Positions 27,501 through 34,497 of a DNA stretch of 34,907 bases are shown here, piece after piece. Source of the stretch: CAZPEV01 sp964585635 (GTDB taxonomy: Bacteria > Zixibacteria > MSB-5A5 > GN15 > JAAZOE01); the NCBI GenBank assembly GCA_964585635.1, contig CAZPEV010000011.1:1-34907 (forward strand), read 5' to 3'. Positions within the stretch are counted from its first letter, which is position 1, and each line of letters starts with the position of its first letter. A program made the translations under genes and the position numbers. The notes below the pieces were generated by a model that worked only from the letters and a program-made list of their open reading frames with translations, had not been told where the DNA came from and ran no database searches.

Positions 27501-27591
27501 GCGGCGCCGCTAATGCCGTCGGCATCAGACCAACCACAACCGCATAAAGCACCGATGCGATCAGACAATATGTTGGGCGCCGTACTACCAT
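21502..27591 (-). CDS. sprA: SprA-family outer-membrane protein, type 9 secretion translocon
   Basis: A 2029-residue protein, somewhat shorter than flavobacterial SprA (about 2400). A signal peptide ends near ALA|APP (28/29). The rest alternates beta-strand-like segments with aromatic girdles and ends in ELSLWVEMRF, a typical outer-membrane barrel C-terminus. At about 936-1000 is an Asp/Asn-rich stretch (DIDGNGSLDTEDKNGNGVLD, then DDEEDTGLDG) with calcium-site-like DxNxDG spacing, as found in SprA/Sov proteins. In Bacteroidota SprA forms the very large barrel through which T9SS cargo and gliding adhesins cross the outer membrane. Other T9SS genes are not in the window, so secretion is inferred. 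It begins 61 bases after murB; the ribosome-binding site is weak. Confidence 0.9.
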   Translation of the reverse strand: MVVRRPTYCLIASVLYAVVVGLMPTALAAPPQFLTTLDYPTTFLSPFPGFDRRFMVSISPGTYPPLTGSILPREFEYAYPKGDSTITYTKLVTNDIKLIPVTSGVEDFRERRIEMALREDALSISKRSLGKEQQNKAGGLLNITIPIRSRMFESIFGEGGAGLKVSGFRKITFSGRSSWTDKQQTGFGRQSKFPSLNMEQVYRFDITGTIGSKITVSVSQDSRNDMPLANRLILRYKGAEDDVLQTVEAGNTTLNLPSTRFLQYSTSVQGLFGLKASAQVADVSVTAIASQEKGSTETVEISAGESSAATRVVREVEYRKRTIYDLGRLPLYRARADTLPEPPKYDFAPGDTIVNAIAYVDDMPAQTSLRASRPVGICYVDPTDIAGGDPTGEYTVVGNFERLPDEDYYVQKKQLYIQFLQPVLGEDDVLGIYLEVYRAATGKIDTIGNIATTGISDTLRLKLIKPSNYFRPNHHVWEYEWKNVYWLGGNDIDLENLEVNIYRGIPLSSNQQVNPDDLDHQGGVKYLQILGLDMYNESNTRVPDGKIDKNVGFIDRSYGLLYFRDRHPFDTWLAYDVKGDSMVRVEDTAAVSRNPKFYTDSMVLLGEPVPELYTQTSTTVGLASKYYLAITTREKGSATINLNSSNIIEGSEVVTYNGQRLTKGTQYDINYDFGRLTLLDEAYTDINSNLSVMFETAPFFSLSKKTLLGTRLEYAPSSDFKVGTTILYKSDKSTNRRPKVGEETSNITVWDADFNYRFKANLLTTLTNALPFISSQAESYMALTGEVAQSRPNPNVDGIVYIDDFEGSENSFSLGVTRDKWRLSSKPVGVVDSLSARGRFCWYNPNEAYSYEEIWNRTEGGTNMAQVLIVEFRPDTVKRIPDVPGDSFVYRPIDPEKSWNGFMRNISPSVAITLEDAQLLEFRLRGDAGIMHIDLGRISEDIDGNGSLDTEDKNGNGVLDDEEDTGLDGVFDQGNPGEFGYGPNNLDPNSDDFNIDDKWRINGTERNSTQGAKSDPLISGAATEDPDFDGLDRANLYYSYRVDLSDSSQFYVPGTRNKDNWKTIRIPLRDPAALDTVVGNPSWNELRFARIWFDSASTEYLNRSVMVEIAAVDLVSTTWADSMYVADSLRSGAAAFDVAVIDNAVDTLYRPPPGVQGYYDPTRDLVEKEQSLLLTYKDLNARMLVNSPDSGLVLAADTGLAIRKMYRAGNYMGYGKLEAYVHGDPAAANDSVMFFFRVGTDKYAYYEFRTILQPGWATGNNVLIDFNEITGLKAKLLDTLTKGYTGQTLLDKSDHYLVRIKPGGQDPTLTRIQYFAMGVVNLDTAKTASGQVWVDELRLTDVRDDVGMAATVGVSGNMSDLINYSFGYSTQDAYYRGVSASTRGGATNNLGSGQVKTSYSFSGSVRVDKFFPRSLQLSLPVSVNWSENVQQPLLRSNSDITVPEELKKNEASLTISKGMTVSEKIQANYKNPLFSLILNRLNTRFSYNATGGYAPTQPMFYREQYTANANYTLTMRKPPSVRPLAWAKPLKIPFGLPETRVYLYPTKLDFAGTLTGSYSQSMNQTGSNPQSTKREFNGTMDMGFKIFENLSGSYSAQTTRDMKDPQTVNLTINPKKFRTGKELRYSQGFRAAYSPNLFKFLTHAVDYSANYSDDSRITTDSLTAHNVNLRTSTNFNFQFKHQALIGTNKPAKAATTRQGKKPKPRSTMGTMVGTPLRGIRYVTDAIKPVSVKLSTSESVMYPSLTKKATSAFRFGLTNDPGVEPVETAAGNLRQARSTTQGVSGRSGVSLFSGISVDVGYDRNVRKSYESKTTENVSETWPDLTFNLRSIKGLWFIGKMFNSLSPSSNYSRLTEYTKRSGVPYKSEQRQRSQFSPLISITWNISKSLRTSARFETGTSTSTRYNESSGSLSSMVRSTTKGYSCDGSYNFRSPSGIKLPIFGRIKFESTMSFSVNASYRVNRDESATPQSNYRLQLTSEKTNLTIQPSASYSFSQTVKGGLTARWQDNNDVSGRRKSHSRELSLWVEMRF

Positions 27592-27652
27592 TTCACCCTG
27601 GGTATGGCGTAACTACTCAATCTTTATTAATCGGCGTATAGGCCCTCCTTGG

Positions 27653-28594
27653 TTAGAAGTTTCCCAAACATATGACTTCTTCCTGCAAATCTACGTTGAA
27701 TCTCTCCTTCACTCGCGCCTTCAAAATATCGGCCAATTTCCTGATATCGCGAGAACTGGCTCCGCCGGTATTGATCAAAATATTGGCGTGACGGTCAAAA
27801 ACCGCCGCCGCCCCCACGCGCAGCCGCTTGGCTCCCACCTCATCCAGCAATTTTCCTGCCGAAAGCCTGCCGTTCGGCTGGTTTTCGGCCTCTATGTTTC
27901 GAAAAAAACATCCGGCCGAACATGGTTGCACCGGGTGCTTTTGCCGGCGCGACAGCCTGATCTCCTCGGTGCGTCTGGCAATATCAATTCCCGAGCCGGC
28001 CTCCAGGCAAAACCATGCTCGAGACACAGCCTCACCCGTCGCTTTCAATCGTGAATGACGATAGGCAAACTCGAAGTACGCCTGCGGTTCGACCCTGATA
28101 TTGCCTTGCCAATCAACTAGTTCGGCCCGGCCAAACACGGAGCTTATCTGGCTCCCATAGGCGCCGGCATTGCCGCAAACGGCTCCGCCGATGGTCCCCC
28201 AAATCCCCGCCGCAAATTCCAGCCCTGTCAAAGCATGATCAGTCGCATAATCAACCGCACGGTCGAGCCGCTCGCCAGCCCCAACAACCAATTCCCTATC
28301 TTTTACCGCCACGCCCATAATCTGGTTCCGGATTATCAAACCGCGATAACCATCATCGCTTATCAACAGGTTGCTGCCCTCGCCGATAATGACGTAGGGA
28401 ATCGCTAATCGCTCGGCTAACTGTATTGCTTCAGCCAATTTCGCCGTGGAGGCCGTCTCGACAAACAGGTCTGCCGGGCCTCCCGTTCCAAAAGTAGTAT
28501 GAGTGGCAAGTGATTCGTCACGCCTTACCGGCTCACGGTAAGAGGCCTGAAATTCGTCGTACCGGGCCACTCCAGTCACCATCACCATATCCAA
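27653..28594 (-). CDS. murB: UDP-N-acetylenolpyruvoylglucosamine reductase
   Basis: A 313-residue FAD enzyme reducing UDP-GlcNAc-enolpyruvate to UDP-MurNAc for peptidoglycan. FAD-binding motifs GEGSNLL at 71-77 and GIWGTIGGAVCGNAGAYG at 130-147, RHSRL at 179-183, and HANILIN at 269-275 are clear; the catalytic Glu is in LQEEVICLG near 305. The proton donor position, Ser in many MurB, is Cys229 (SAGCFFRN). The length and lack of a third-domain loop indicate type II. The start is uncertain: TTG 28594, ATG 28588 and ATG 28582 are in frame and GGAG lies 13 bases before the TTG; I use the longest. A hairpin lies 20 bases upstream. Confidence 0.94.
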   Translation of the reverse strand: MDMVMVTGVARYDEFQASYREPVRRDESLATHTTFGTGGPADLFVETASTAKLAEAIQLAERLAIPYVIIGEGSNLLISDDGYRGLIIRNQIMGVAVKDRELVVGAGERLDRAVDYATDHALTGLEFAAGIWGTIGGAVCGNAGAYGSQISSVFGRAELVDWQGNIRVEPQAYFEFAYRHSRLKATGEAVSRAWFCLEAGSGIDIARRTEEIRLSRRQKHPVQPCSAGCFFRNIEAENQPNGRLSAGKLLDEVGAKRLRVGAAAVFDRHANILINTGGASSRDIRKLADILKARVKERFNVDLQEEVICLGNF

Positions 28595-28613
28595 TCATAA
28601 CATATATCTCCGC

Positions 28614-28639
28614 GGGCGAAAAGGCAAGTCCTTTTCCCC
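28614..28639. other. Strong hairpin between the DUF1844 gene and murB
   Basis: GAAAAGG (28618-28624) and CCTTTTC (28630-28636) pair perfectly around a five-base loop, and GGG/CCC at 28614-28616 and 28637-28639 extend the stem after a one-base bulge. Neither strand has a clean uridine tract after it, so it is not a standard terminator. It sits just before the GGAG of murB and could affect its translation or mRNA end processing. Confidence 0.4.
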
Positions 28640-28684
28640 TTCTGTCCGAACATTAACATTTTGTCCAGCAATATATTACATGTT

Positions 28685-29041
28685 TCACTGGGCCTGCGCC
28701 GGGGGAGGTTGGGGATCAGCCGTGGAGGTATCGTCCGATTTCGGGGGCGCCGGGGAAGCGGTTCCCTGCGATTTATCCCGGTTGAGTTCATCAAGGTAAT
28801 TCATCTGGAGATTATAGACAGCACTATCCAATATTTCTTTTTCCTCCGCCGATAGATTGCCCGCGGTCTTTTCCTGGAGCATTATCAGCAGGTCGATCGA
28901 GAGTCGTGCCTGCTCCAGGTCGCGCTCGAGCCGCCCGCTGATCGGCGATACCACCTTCCCCAATTGATACCACGCCCCTGTCTGCAATGACAGCACCAAT
29001 TGCAGAAAAAGAGGACCTGCGCGTTCGGCATCGTTAGGCAT
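28685..29041 (-). CDS. DUF1844 domain protein
   Basis: A 118-residue cytoplasmic protein. Residues 11-85 match DUF1844: LFLQLVLSLQTGAWYQLGKV, then the SGRLERDLEQARLSIDLL helix, LQEKTAGNLSAEE and LQMNYLDEL. The C-terminal 30 residues are a disordered Pro/Gln/Ser-rich tail (SPAPPKSDD...QPPPAQAQ). Function unknown; the family is common in Planctomycetes, Acidobacteria and FCB candidate phyla, often near DNA repair or cell-wall genes. It lies between recG (56 bases) and murB (90 bases). GGGGAG precedes the ATG. Confidence 0.85.
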   Translation of the reverse strand: MPNDAERAGPLFLQLVLSLQTGAWYQLGKVVSPISGRLERDLEQARLSIDLLIMLQEKTAGNLSAEEKEILDSAVYNLQMNYLDELNRDKSQGTASPAPPKSDDTSTADPQPPPAQAQ

Positions 29042-29097
29042 CTTTCATCTCTCCCCTGGCTATCATCGAATACGGTTTATACCTGAGACTCGTTCCT

Positions 29098-31185
29098 TCA
29101 GGCAACATCGATTAAATCCGACCGCAACGTAGAAAAAAGGGCGAAGTGGTTCAACAAAAATGACAGCTTCACCTGATCGGGCTGAACGCCGGCGCACAGG
29201 CCCTCGGCCCACTTGCGGGCCGTCACCAGCACGTCCTGATCGAGCACCGGATTGGCGACGCGAAACTCCGGCAGACCGTGCTGGCGCGTGCCAAAGAATT
29301 CTCCCGGTCCGCGCAGTTCCAAGTCAGCCTCGGCAATTTTAAAGCCGTCGGTGGTGGCAGCGAAATATTCCAGGCGTCGGCGCCCAATATCCGAGACGGG
29401 CTGGTAGGCCACGGCCACGGCCAAGCCACGCTGCCCGCCTCGCCCTACACGCCCGCGCATCTGGTGCAATTGGGCCAGACCGAATCGCTCGGCATGCTGG
29501 ATAATCAGGATCGTGGCCCTGGGAATATCAAGGCCAACTTCGATGACCGTGGTGGCGACCAGAATATCTAGCTCACCGTCGTGAAACTTCCTGATCGTCT
29601 CGTCCCGAACGTCTGCCTTTATCCGTCCGTGGACAAGGCCGATCCGGCGATGCGGCAAAATCTGCTCCGAAAGCTCACGAAATCCTTCCTCGGCGGCCTG
29701 CAGGTCCAGTTTCTCGGATTTTTCGACCAGGGGGTAGATCACGAATGCCTGATGATGCTTCCCCAATTCCTCGTCAACGTACTTATAGATGTCTCCCAGG
29801 GTGGACGCAAACCGCCAAACGGTGCGAACCGGCTTCCGGCCCGGCGGCAGCTCCGCGATGGTGGAGATATCGAGATCGCCATACAGAGTCATCGCCAAGG
29901 TCCGCGGGATCGGTGTGGCCGTCATGACCAGCCGGTCAGGGAGTTCCCCTTTGGCCGCCAGGCGGCTACGCTGCATGACCCCGAAACGGTGCTGCTCGTC
30001 GATCACCACCAGGCGCAAATCGGCGAATGCAACCGCCTTGCTTATGATGGCATGGGTACCGAAGACGATCTGGGATTCCCCAGTCTCAATCCGGGTCATA
30101 ATATCCCGCTTGTCCCCCCCCCGGACGGAGCCGATCAACAGGCTGGAGGTTATGCCGGCTGTCTCCAGCATTCCCTTCCAGTTGGCGTAATGCTGAGCCG
30201 CCAAGATCTCGGTCGGCACCATAACCGCCGCCTGGCCGCCGTTCTCAACCGCCAGCACCGCCGCCAGCAGGGCTACGGCCGTCTTCCCGGAACCGACATC
30301 CCCCTGGAGAAGACGGTTCATCGGGCGGCGGGAAGTCATATCCTCAATGATCTGATCCAGCGACGACTTCTGACCGGAAGTCAGGGTGAACGGCAGGCGG
30401 TCGAGAACGGCGGTAAACAGCCTCCCGGGACGGCGGCACACATGCGTTTTTTCCTGCGCTTTGTACAACTGCCGGCGGCGAAAGAGCAGACATTGGACAT
30501 ACAGCAGTTCATCGAAAGCCAGCCGCTTGCGGGCCCGCTCGGCGCTCTCCGCGTCGGCCGGGAAATGGATTTGATGCAATGCTTCACTCAGGCGGGGAAA
30601 CCGCTGCGATTGCATGATCTCGACCGGCAGATACTCATCGATGCGATCGCCCAAAGACCCCAGCACCGCTTTGATCAGCTTGCGGATTCCGCGCGAGGTC
30701 AGCCCCACGGCAATCAATTCGGCTGTGAGCGGATAAATCGGGACAATCCGCCCGGTATGGATTTGTTCCTCCGAGTCGTCGCCAATAAACTCATACTCGG
30801 GGTGAAGCATCTGGTAGCCGTTGAAGTAACTGACCGTTCCGGTGACGGCCAGTTCGTCCCCCTTTTGAAACTGTTTCTCCAGATAGCGATACCCGGCGAA
30901 CCAGAGAAGCGACAAATGGCCGCTGGCGTCCCCGATAATCACCTCCAGGCGGGTCTTCCCCCCTTTGAGCAACCCCTTTCCCAGTACCCGACCGACGACG
31001 GTCTTATAGTCCTGCTCCTGGAGCGAAGCGATGGCCGCAACCTGCGAGCGGTCGATATACTTGCGCGGGAAATAATAAAGCAGCTTGCCGACGGTATCGA
31101 TGCCATGGGCGGCCAGGATTTCGCCCCTCTTCGGCCCGACCCCTTTGAGATATTGAATATCGGTTGTGAAATCGAGTGTCGGCAC
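29098..31185 (-). CDS. recG: ATP-dependent DNA helicase RecG
   Basis: A 695-residue helicase that remodels stalled forks and Holliday junctions. The N-terminal wedge domain (OB-fold) covers about 55-150 after the opening YLKGVGPKRGEILAAHGI, and the helicase core starts near 260. Walker A GDVGSGKT is at 295-302, DEQHRFG at 396-402, then TATPIPRTLAMTLYGDLD, and motif VI MRGRVGRGGQRG. The start is GTG 31185; no clear ribosome-binding site is visible, so the first codons are less certain than the rest. It lies 129 bp downstream of topA. Confidence 0.97.
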   Translation of the reverse strand: MPTLDFTTDIQYLKGVGPKRGEILAAHGIDTVGKLLYYFPRKYIDRSQVAAIASLQEQDYKTVVGRVLGKGLLKGGKTRLEVIIGDASGHLSLLWFAGYRYLEKQFQKGDELAVTGTVSYFNGYQMLHPEYEFIGDDSEEQIHTGRIVPIYPLTAELIAVGLTSRGIRKLIKAVLGSLGDRIDEYLPVEIMQSQRFPRLSEALHQIHFPADAESAERARKRLAFDELLYVQCLLFRRRQLYKAQEKTHVCRRPGRLFTAVLDRLPFTLTSGQKSSLDQIIEDMTSRRPMNRLLQGDVGSGKTAVALLAAVLAVENGGQAAVMVPTEILAAQHYANWKGMLETAGITSSLLIGSVRGGDKRDIMTRIETGESQIVFGTHAIISKAVAFADLRLVVIDEQHRFGVMQRSRLAAKGELPDRLVMTATPIPRTLAMTLYGDLDISTIAELPPGRKPVRTVWRFASTLGDIYKYVDEELGKHHQAFVIYPLVEKSEKLDLQAAEEGFRELSEQILPHRRIGLVHGRIKADVRDETIRKFHDGELDILVATTVIEVGLDIPRATILIIQHAERFGLAQLHQMRGRVGRGGQRGLAVAVAYQPVSDIGRRRLEYFAATTDGFKIAEADLELRGPGEFFGTRQHGLPEFRVANPVLDQDVLVTARKWAEGLCAGVQPDQVKLSFLLNHFALFSTLRSDLIDVA

Positions 31186-31233
31186 AACGTTATGCTAAGA
31201 AGGCGAAGGCGGCAAGTCAATCATAATCATGAG

Positions 31234-31314
31234 GAATCGATGAAATCGGCCCCTGTGAACCTGCCATCCAATGATGGCCCGGGATAAGACGAATCGATGA
31301 GAGCGGGAATCGAT
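31234..31314. repeat. Three copies of GAATCGAT between topA and recG
   Basis: The octamer GAATCGAT occurs at 31234-31241, 31291-31298 and 31307-31314 on the plus strand; the first two copies extend to GAATCGATGA. All lie in the 129-bp gap between topA and recG. They may be regulator sites or chance; a short GCCATC/GATGGC hairpin (31263-31278) lies between them. Confidence 0.3.
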
Positions 31315-33603
31315 CTAAGGAGAGCCGGTTGATACCGGTTCGGCCACGGCGTCCTTCTCCACATCGGGATACGACACTACTTTGCATTGAGGACAAGAGT
31401 AATGGTGCCCCTTGGCCTTGGTGGTCTTTTCCACGAGATAGGCATGGCCGCACGCTTTGCAGGGTTGCTGGACCGGCTTGTCCCAAGAGACGAAATCGCA
31501 TTTGGGATATCGGCTGCAGCCGAAAAACGTCCGTCCGCGTCGGCCGCGCCGCTCGACGATCTGTCCGTCGCATCCAGCCTTGGGACAGGCCACACCGGTC
31601 GTCAATGACTTGGTATTCTTACAGGAGGGATAGTTGGAGCACCCCAGAAATTTCCCGAAGCGGCCGTTTTTGACCAGCATCGCCGCGCCGCATTGGTCGC
31701 AGGTCTCGCCGCTCTGAACCGTCTCTTCACCACCGTTGACCGGTCGCGTATTCTTGCAGTCCGGATAGCCGCTGCAAGCCAGGAATCGCCCATTCCGCCC
31801 CCACTTGATCACCATCGGCTGGCCGCATTTTTCGCAGGTTTCATCAGTCTTCTCAACCATCGAGGCCTTGATGGCACCGGCCTTGCCCTTAAGCTTGGTC
31901 ATCGTGGCCGCGAACGGGGTGTAAAAATCATTGAGGGCTTTGGTCCACTCGACCTTTCCTTCTTCGATTTCGTCCAACTCTTCTTCCATGGTCGCAGTGA
32001 AAGAAACGTCAAATAGGCTGTTGAAATGATCAACCAATATCCGCGTAACGGCAAACCCCAATTCCGTTGGCACTAGGCGGCGTTCGGTCAGGTCAACATA
32101 TTTCCGCTGCTTCAAAGTGGCGATGATCTGGGCGTAGGTCGAAGGCCGGCCGATCCCATTGGTCTCCAACTCCTTGACCAACGAGGCTTCGGAGAATCGG
32201 GGTAACGGCTTGGTGAAATGCTGGCTGGGATCAAATTGACGAGACGACAGCGGCTCATGTATTTCCATAGGAGGAATCTCGCTCTTGGCGCCATCGGCGC
32301 CATTGCCATTGCCGTTGCCGTTCCCGTCGCTCTCCCGGTATAGCCTAAGATAACCGTCAAACTTCAAATTAAGAGAGCTGGCGCGGAAAAGGCAGGCGCC
32401 GGCAGTGATATCGACGGCCACGGTGTCATAGACGGCCGCCTCCATCTGCGAGGCGATAAATCGATCCCAGATCAAACCGTACAGCCTCAGTTGGTCCTTT
32501 GTCAGTGATTTCCCCAGCCGCTCGGGCGAATATTCCAAATAGGTCGGTCGAATCGCCTCATGAGCATCCTGCGCCGATCTTTTCGACTTATACATCCGCG
32601 GCGATTCCGGCAGATACTCGCGGCCAAAGGCGGCGGCGATATAATCCCGGGCGCCGAAGACCGCCTCGGGTTCGACCCGCACCGAATCGGTGCGCATATA
32701 GGTAATCAGGCCGACGGTGCCGGCCTCACCCTTCAGATCGATTCCCTCGTACAGCGCCTGGGCGATCCGCATAGTCTTGTGCGGCGCGAAGTATAACTTG
32801 GTGGCGGCCTCCTGCTGAAGAGTCGACGTCGTAAACGGCGGCGGGGGAGTGCGTTTCTTGGTGCCGATCTTGATATCGGCAACGGCAAACTTCGCCCGTT
32901 TCAGCTTGGCAATAATGTCGTCGGCCGCCTTCCGATCGGAAAGCTCCGGTTTGTCACCATCGACTTTCGCCAGCTTGGCGGTGAAGGTCCGTCCATCCTG
33001 CTTGGCCAGCAGAACCTCGATTTCCCAGTATTCCTGAGGAACAAAGGCGCGAACCAGTTCTTCGCGTTCGCAGATTAGGCGCAACGCCACCGATTGCACC
33101 CGCCCGGCGGACAATCCCCGGGCAACGGTCTGCCACAGGAACGGCGACACCTTGTACCCGACGATTCGATCCAGAATACGGCGCGCCTGCTGCGCGTTGA
33201 CCAGATTCAAGTCGATGTCGCGGGCATGATCAAACGCTTCGGTCACCGCGCGCTTGGTGATAGCATTGAAGGCTATTCTGCTGACGCTGGTCTTGATACG
33301 GGCCGACTTGAGAACATTGGCCACGTGCCAGGCGATCGCCTCCCCCTCACGATCGGGATCGGGCGCCAAATAGATCTTGTCCGCCTTTTTGGCGGCGGCG
33401 CGCAGATCCTTGATGATCTTGTCCTTCCCCTCAATCACGACATATTCCGGCGCGAAATCATGGTCGACGTCAACCCCAATCCGTGATTTGGGCAGGTCGA
33501 TTACGTGTCCAACGGTGGCCACGACGTCGAAATCACGCCCCAAAAACTTCTTGAGGGTCTTCGATTTGGCGGGAGACTCAACAATCAGCAGGTTCTTTGC
33601 CAT
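31315..33603 (-). CDS. topA: DNA topoisomerase I
   Basis: A 762-residue type IA topoisomerase that relaxes negative supercoils. The Toprim domain starts LLIVESPAKSKTLKKFLG and holds DPDREGE at 82-88; the catalytic Tyr302 is in TYMRTDS; SAGRVQSVALR is at 165-175. Residues 590-740 contain four Cys4 zinc ribbons: C590/C593/C610/C616, C635/C638/C655/C661, C673/C678/C696/C702 and C715/C718/C737/C740. A Gly/Asn-alternating linker at 427-435 is encoded by the hexamer repeat 32299-32322. ATG follows the rpoZ stop with no gap, so the two are coupled. Confidence 0.98.
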   Translation of the reverse strand: MAKNLLIVESPAKSKTLKKFLGRDFDVVATVGHVIDLPKSRIGVDVDHDFAPEYVVIEGKDKIIKDLRAAAKKADKIYLAPDPDREGEAIAWHVANVLKSARIKTSVSRIAFNAITKRAVTEAFDHARDIDLNLVNAQQARRILDRIVGYKVSPFLWQTVARGLSAGRVQSVALRLICEREELVRAFVPQEYWEIEVLLAKQDGRTFTAKLAKVDGDKPELSDRKAADDIIAKLKRAKFAVADIKIGTKKRTPPPPFTTSTLQQEAATKLYFAPHKTMRIAQALYEGIDLKGEAGTVGLITYMRTDSVRVEPEAVFGARDYIAAAFGREYLPESPRMYKSKRSAQDAHEAIRPTYLEYSPERLGKSLTKDQLRLYGLIWDRFIASQMEAAVYDTVAVDITAGACLFRASSLNLKFDGYLRLYRESDGNGNGNGNGADGAKSEIPPMEIHEPLSSRQFDPSQHFTKPLPRFSEASLVKELETNGIGRPSTYAQIIATLKQRKYVDLTERRLVPTELGFAVTRILVDHFNSLFDVSFTATMEEELDEIEEGKVEWTKALNDFYTPFAATMTKLKGKAGAIKASMVEKTDETCEKCGQPMVIKWGRNGRFLACSGYPDCKNTRPVNGGEETVQSGETCDQCGAAMLVKNGRFGKFLGCSNYPSCKNTKSLTTGVACPKAGCDGQIVERRGRRGRTFFGCSRYPKCDFVSWDKPVQQPCKACGHAYLVEKTTKAKGHHYSCPQCKVVSYPDVEKDAVAEPVSTGSP
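32299..32322 (-). repeat. Hexamer tandem repeat inside topA
   Basis: Four tandem six-base units (plus-strand GCCATT twice, then GCCGTT twice) encode alternating Asn-Gly in a flexible topA loop. Unit number could vary without breaking the frame. Confidence 0.7.
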
Positions 33604-33831
33604 TTATTGTTCCGATATAAATCTGACTTTGCCCTCGAGACAATCGCTGAGCGCGACAAAGGTCACCTTCCGTCCGTCAATATCGATCTTCTCGGCGTTT
33701 TCGGCCGACAACATCTCCAGCTTTGCCAGCCGGATAGCGTTGAGTTGACGCGCTCGCTGGGCGGCAATCAGCACCGACTCGTACCGATTGGCCGTCAAAT
33801 TGTCCAGCCTGTCAAGAGGTCTGTATCCCAT
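33604..33831 (-). CDS. rpoZ: RNA polymerase omega subunit
   Basis: A 75-residue omega subunit, which helps assemble and stabilise RNA polymerase around beta-prime and in many bacteria contributes to ppGpp response. The hallmark ANRYESVLIAAQRARQLN is at 14-31; the C-terminal half contains a short beta segment. ATG at 33831 is preceded by GGAG at six bases. It sits between gmk and topA, in the common yicC-gmk-rpoZ order. Confidence 0.92.
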   Translation of the reverse strand: MGYRPLDRLDNLTANRYESVLIAAQRARQLNAIRLAKLEMLSAENAEKIDIDGRKVTFVALSDCLEGKVRFISEQ

Positions 33832-33869
33832 AGTTTACTCCTGTCCGTCGACATCACTGTCGCTGTTTA

Positions 33870-34487
33870 CTAAACCTGATACCCCTTCGATTTGTTCCGT
33901 CCGAAGTAGGTGACGCCGACCGTCCAGGATTTAATCATATGGTCGGCAGCGGAGACCGCTTCATTAATATCCCGATTTATGATGACATAATCAAAACGGT
34001 TGTTCTGTTCCATTTCCGAAATGGCGTTCTCAAGGCGAAGCGCAAGCTGCGCTTTGGTTTCGGTCCCCCGTCGCTTGAGCCGCCGCTTCAATTCGGCCTT
34101 GGATGGCGGCAGGATGAAAAGCGAGAGCGCCTCCGGGTATCGCCGTTTCAAACGGGCCGCCCCCTTGACATCCACGTCAAGCAAAATGACGCCCCCCCTT
34201 CGCACCGTCTCCTCCAACGGCCGGCGCGGCGTGCCATAATAATGCTGGTGCACGCGGGCCGATTCGGCAAAGAAACCGTTGCGCCGTCGACGCATGAATT
34301 CCTGCTGGTCGATAAACCAATACTCGACGCCGTTCGTTTCGTTCGGCCGCATGGCCCTCGTCGTGCAGGAGATGGAGAACCCCCAGGCCGTATCGGCCTG
34401 CAGCAATTGTCGACAGATGGTCGTCTTCCCCCCTCCCGACGGCGATGAAATTATGACGATTTTCCCCGTCCTCCCGGGTCGATTCAT
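33870..34487 (-). CDS. gmk: Guanylate kinase
   Basis: A 205-residue enzyme phosphorylating GMP to GDP. The frame is open to 34523, but ATG 34487 gives the normal start and has AGGA about eight bases upstream. P-loop SSPSGGGKTT is at 14-23; the GMP-binding segment TTRAMRPNETNGVEYWF at 42-58 has RPNE where RPGE is common; LLDVDVKGA at 102-110 and LPPS at 126-129 follow. It lies 10 bases after yicC and 38 before rpoZ. Confidence 0.97.
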   Translation of the reverse strand: MNRPGRTGKIVIISSPSGGGKTTICRQLLQADTAWGFSISCTTRAMRPNETNGVEYWFIDQQEFMRRRRNGFFAESARVHQHYYGTPRRPLEETVRRGGVILLDVDVKGAARLKRRYPEALSLFILPPSKAELKRRLKRRGTETKAQLALRLENAISEMEQNNRFDYVIINRDINEAVSAADHMIKSWTVGVTYFGRNKSKGYQV

Positions 34488-34497
34488 GAGCTGTATC

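Noticed and set aside
31263..31278. GCCATC/GATGGC hairpin as a topA terminator.
   Set aside because: Six-base stem without a following uridine run.
29581..31287. A 568-codon open frame on the plus strand opposite recG.
   Set aside because: It is antisense to an intact RecG with all motifs; its composition mirrors the codon bias of the real gene.
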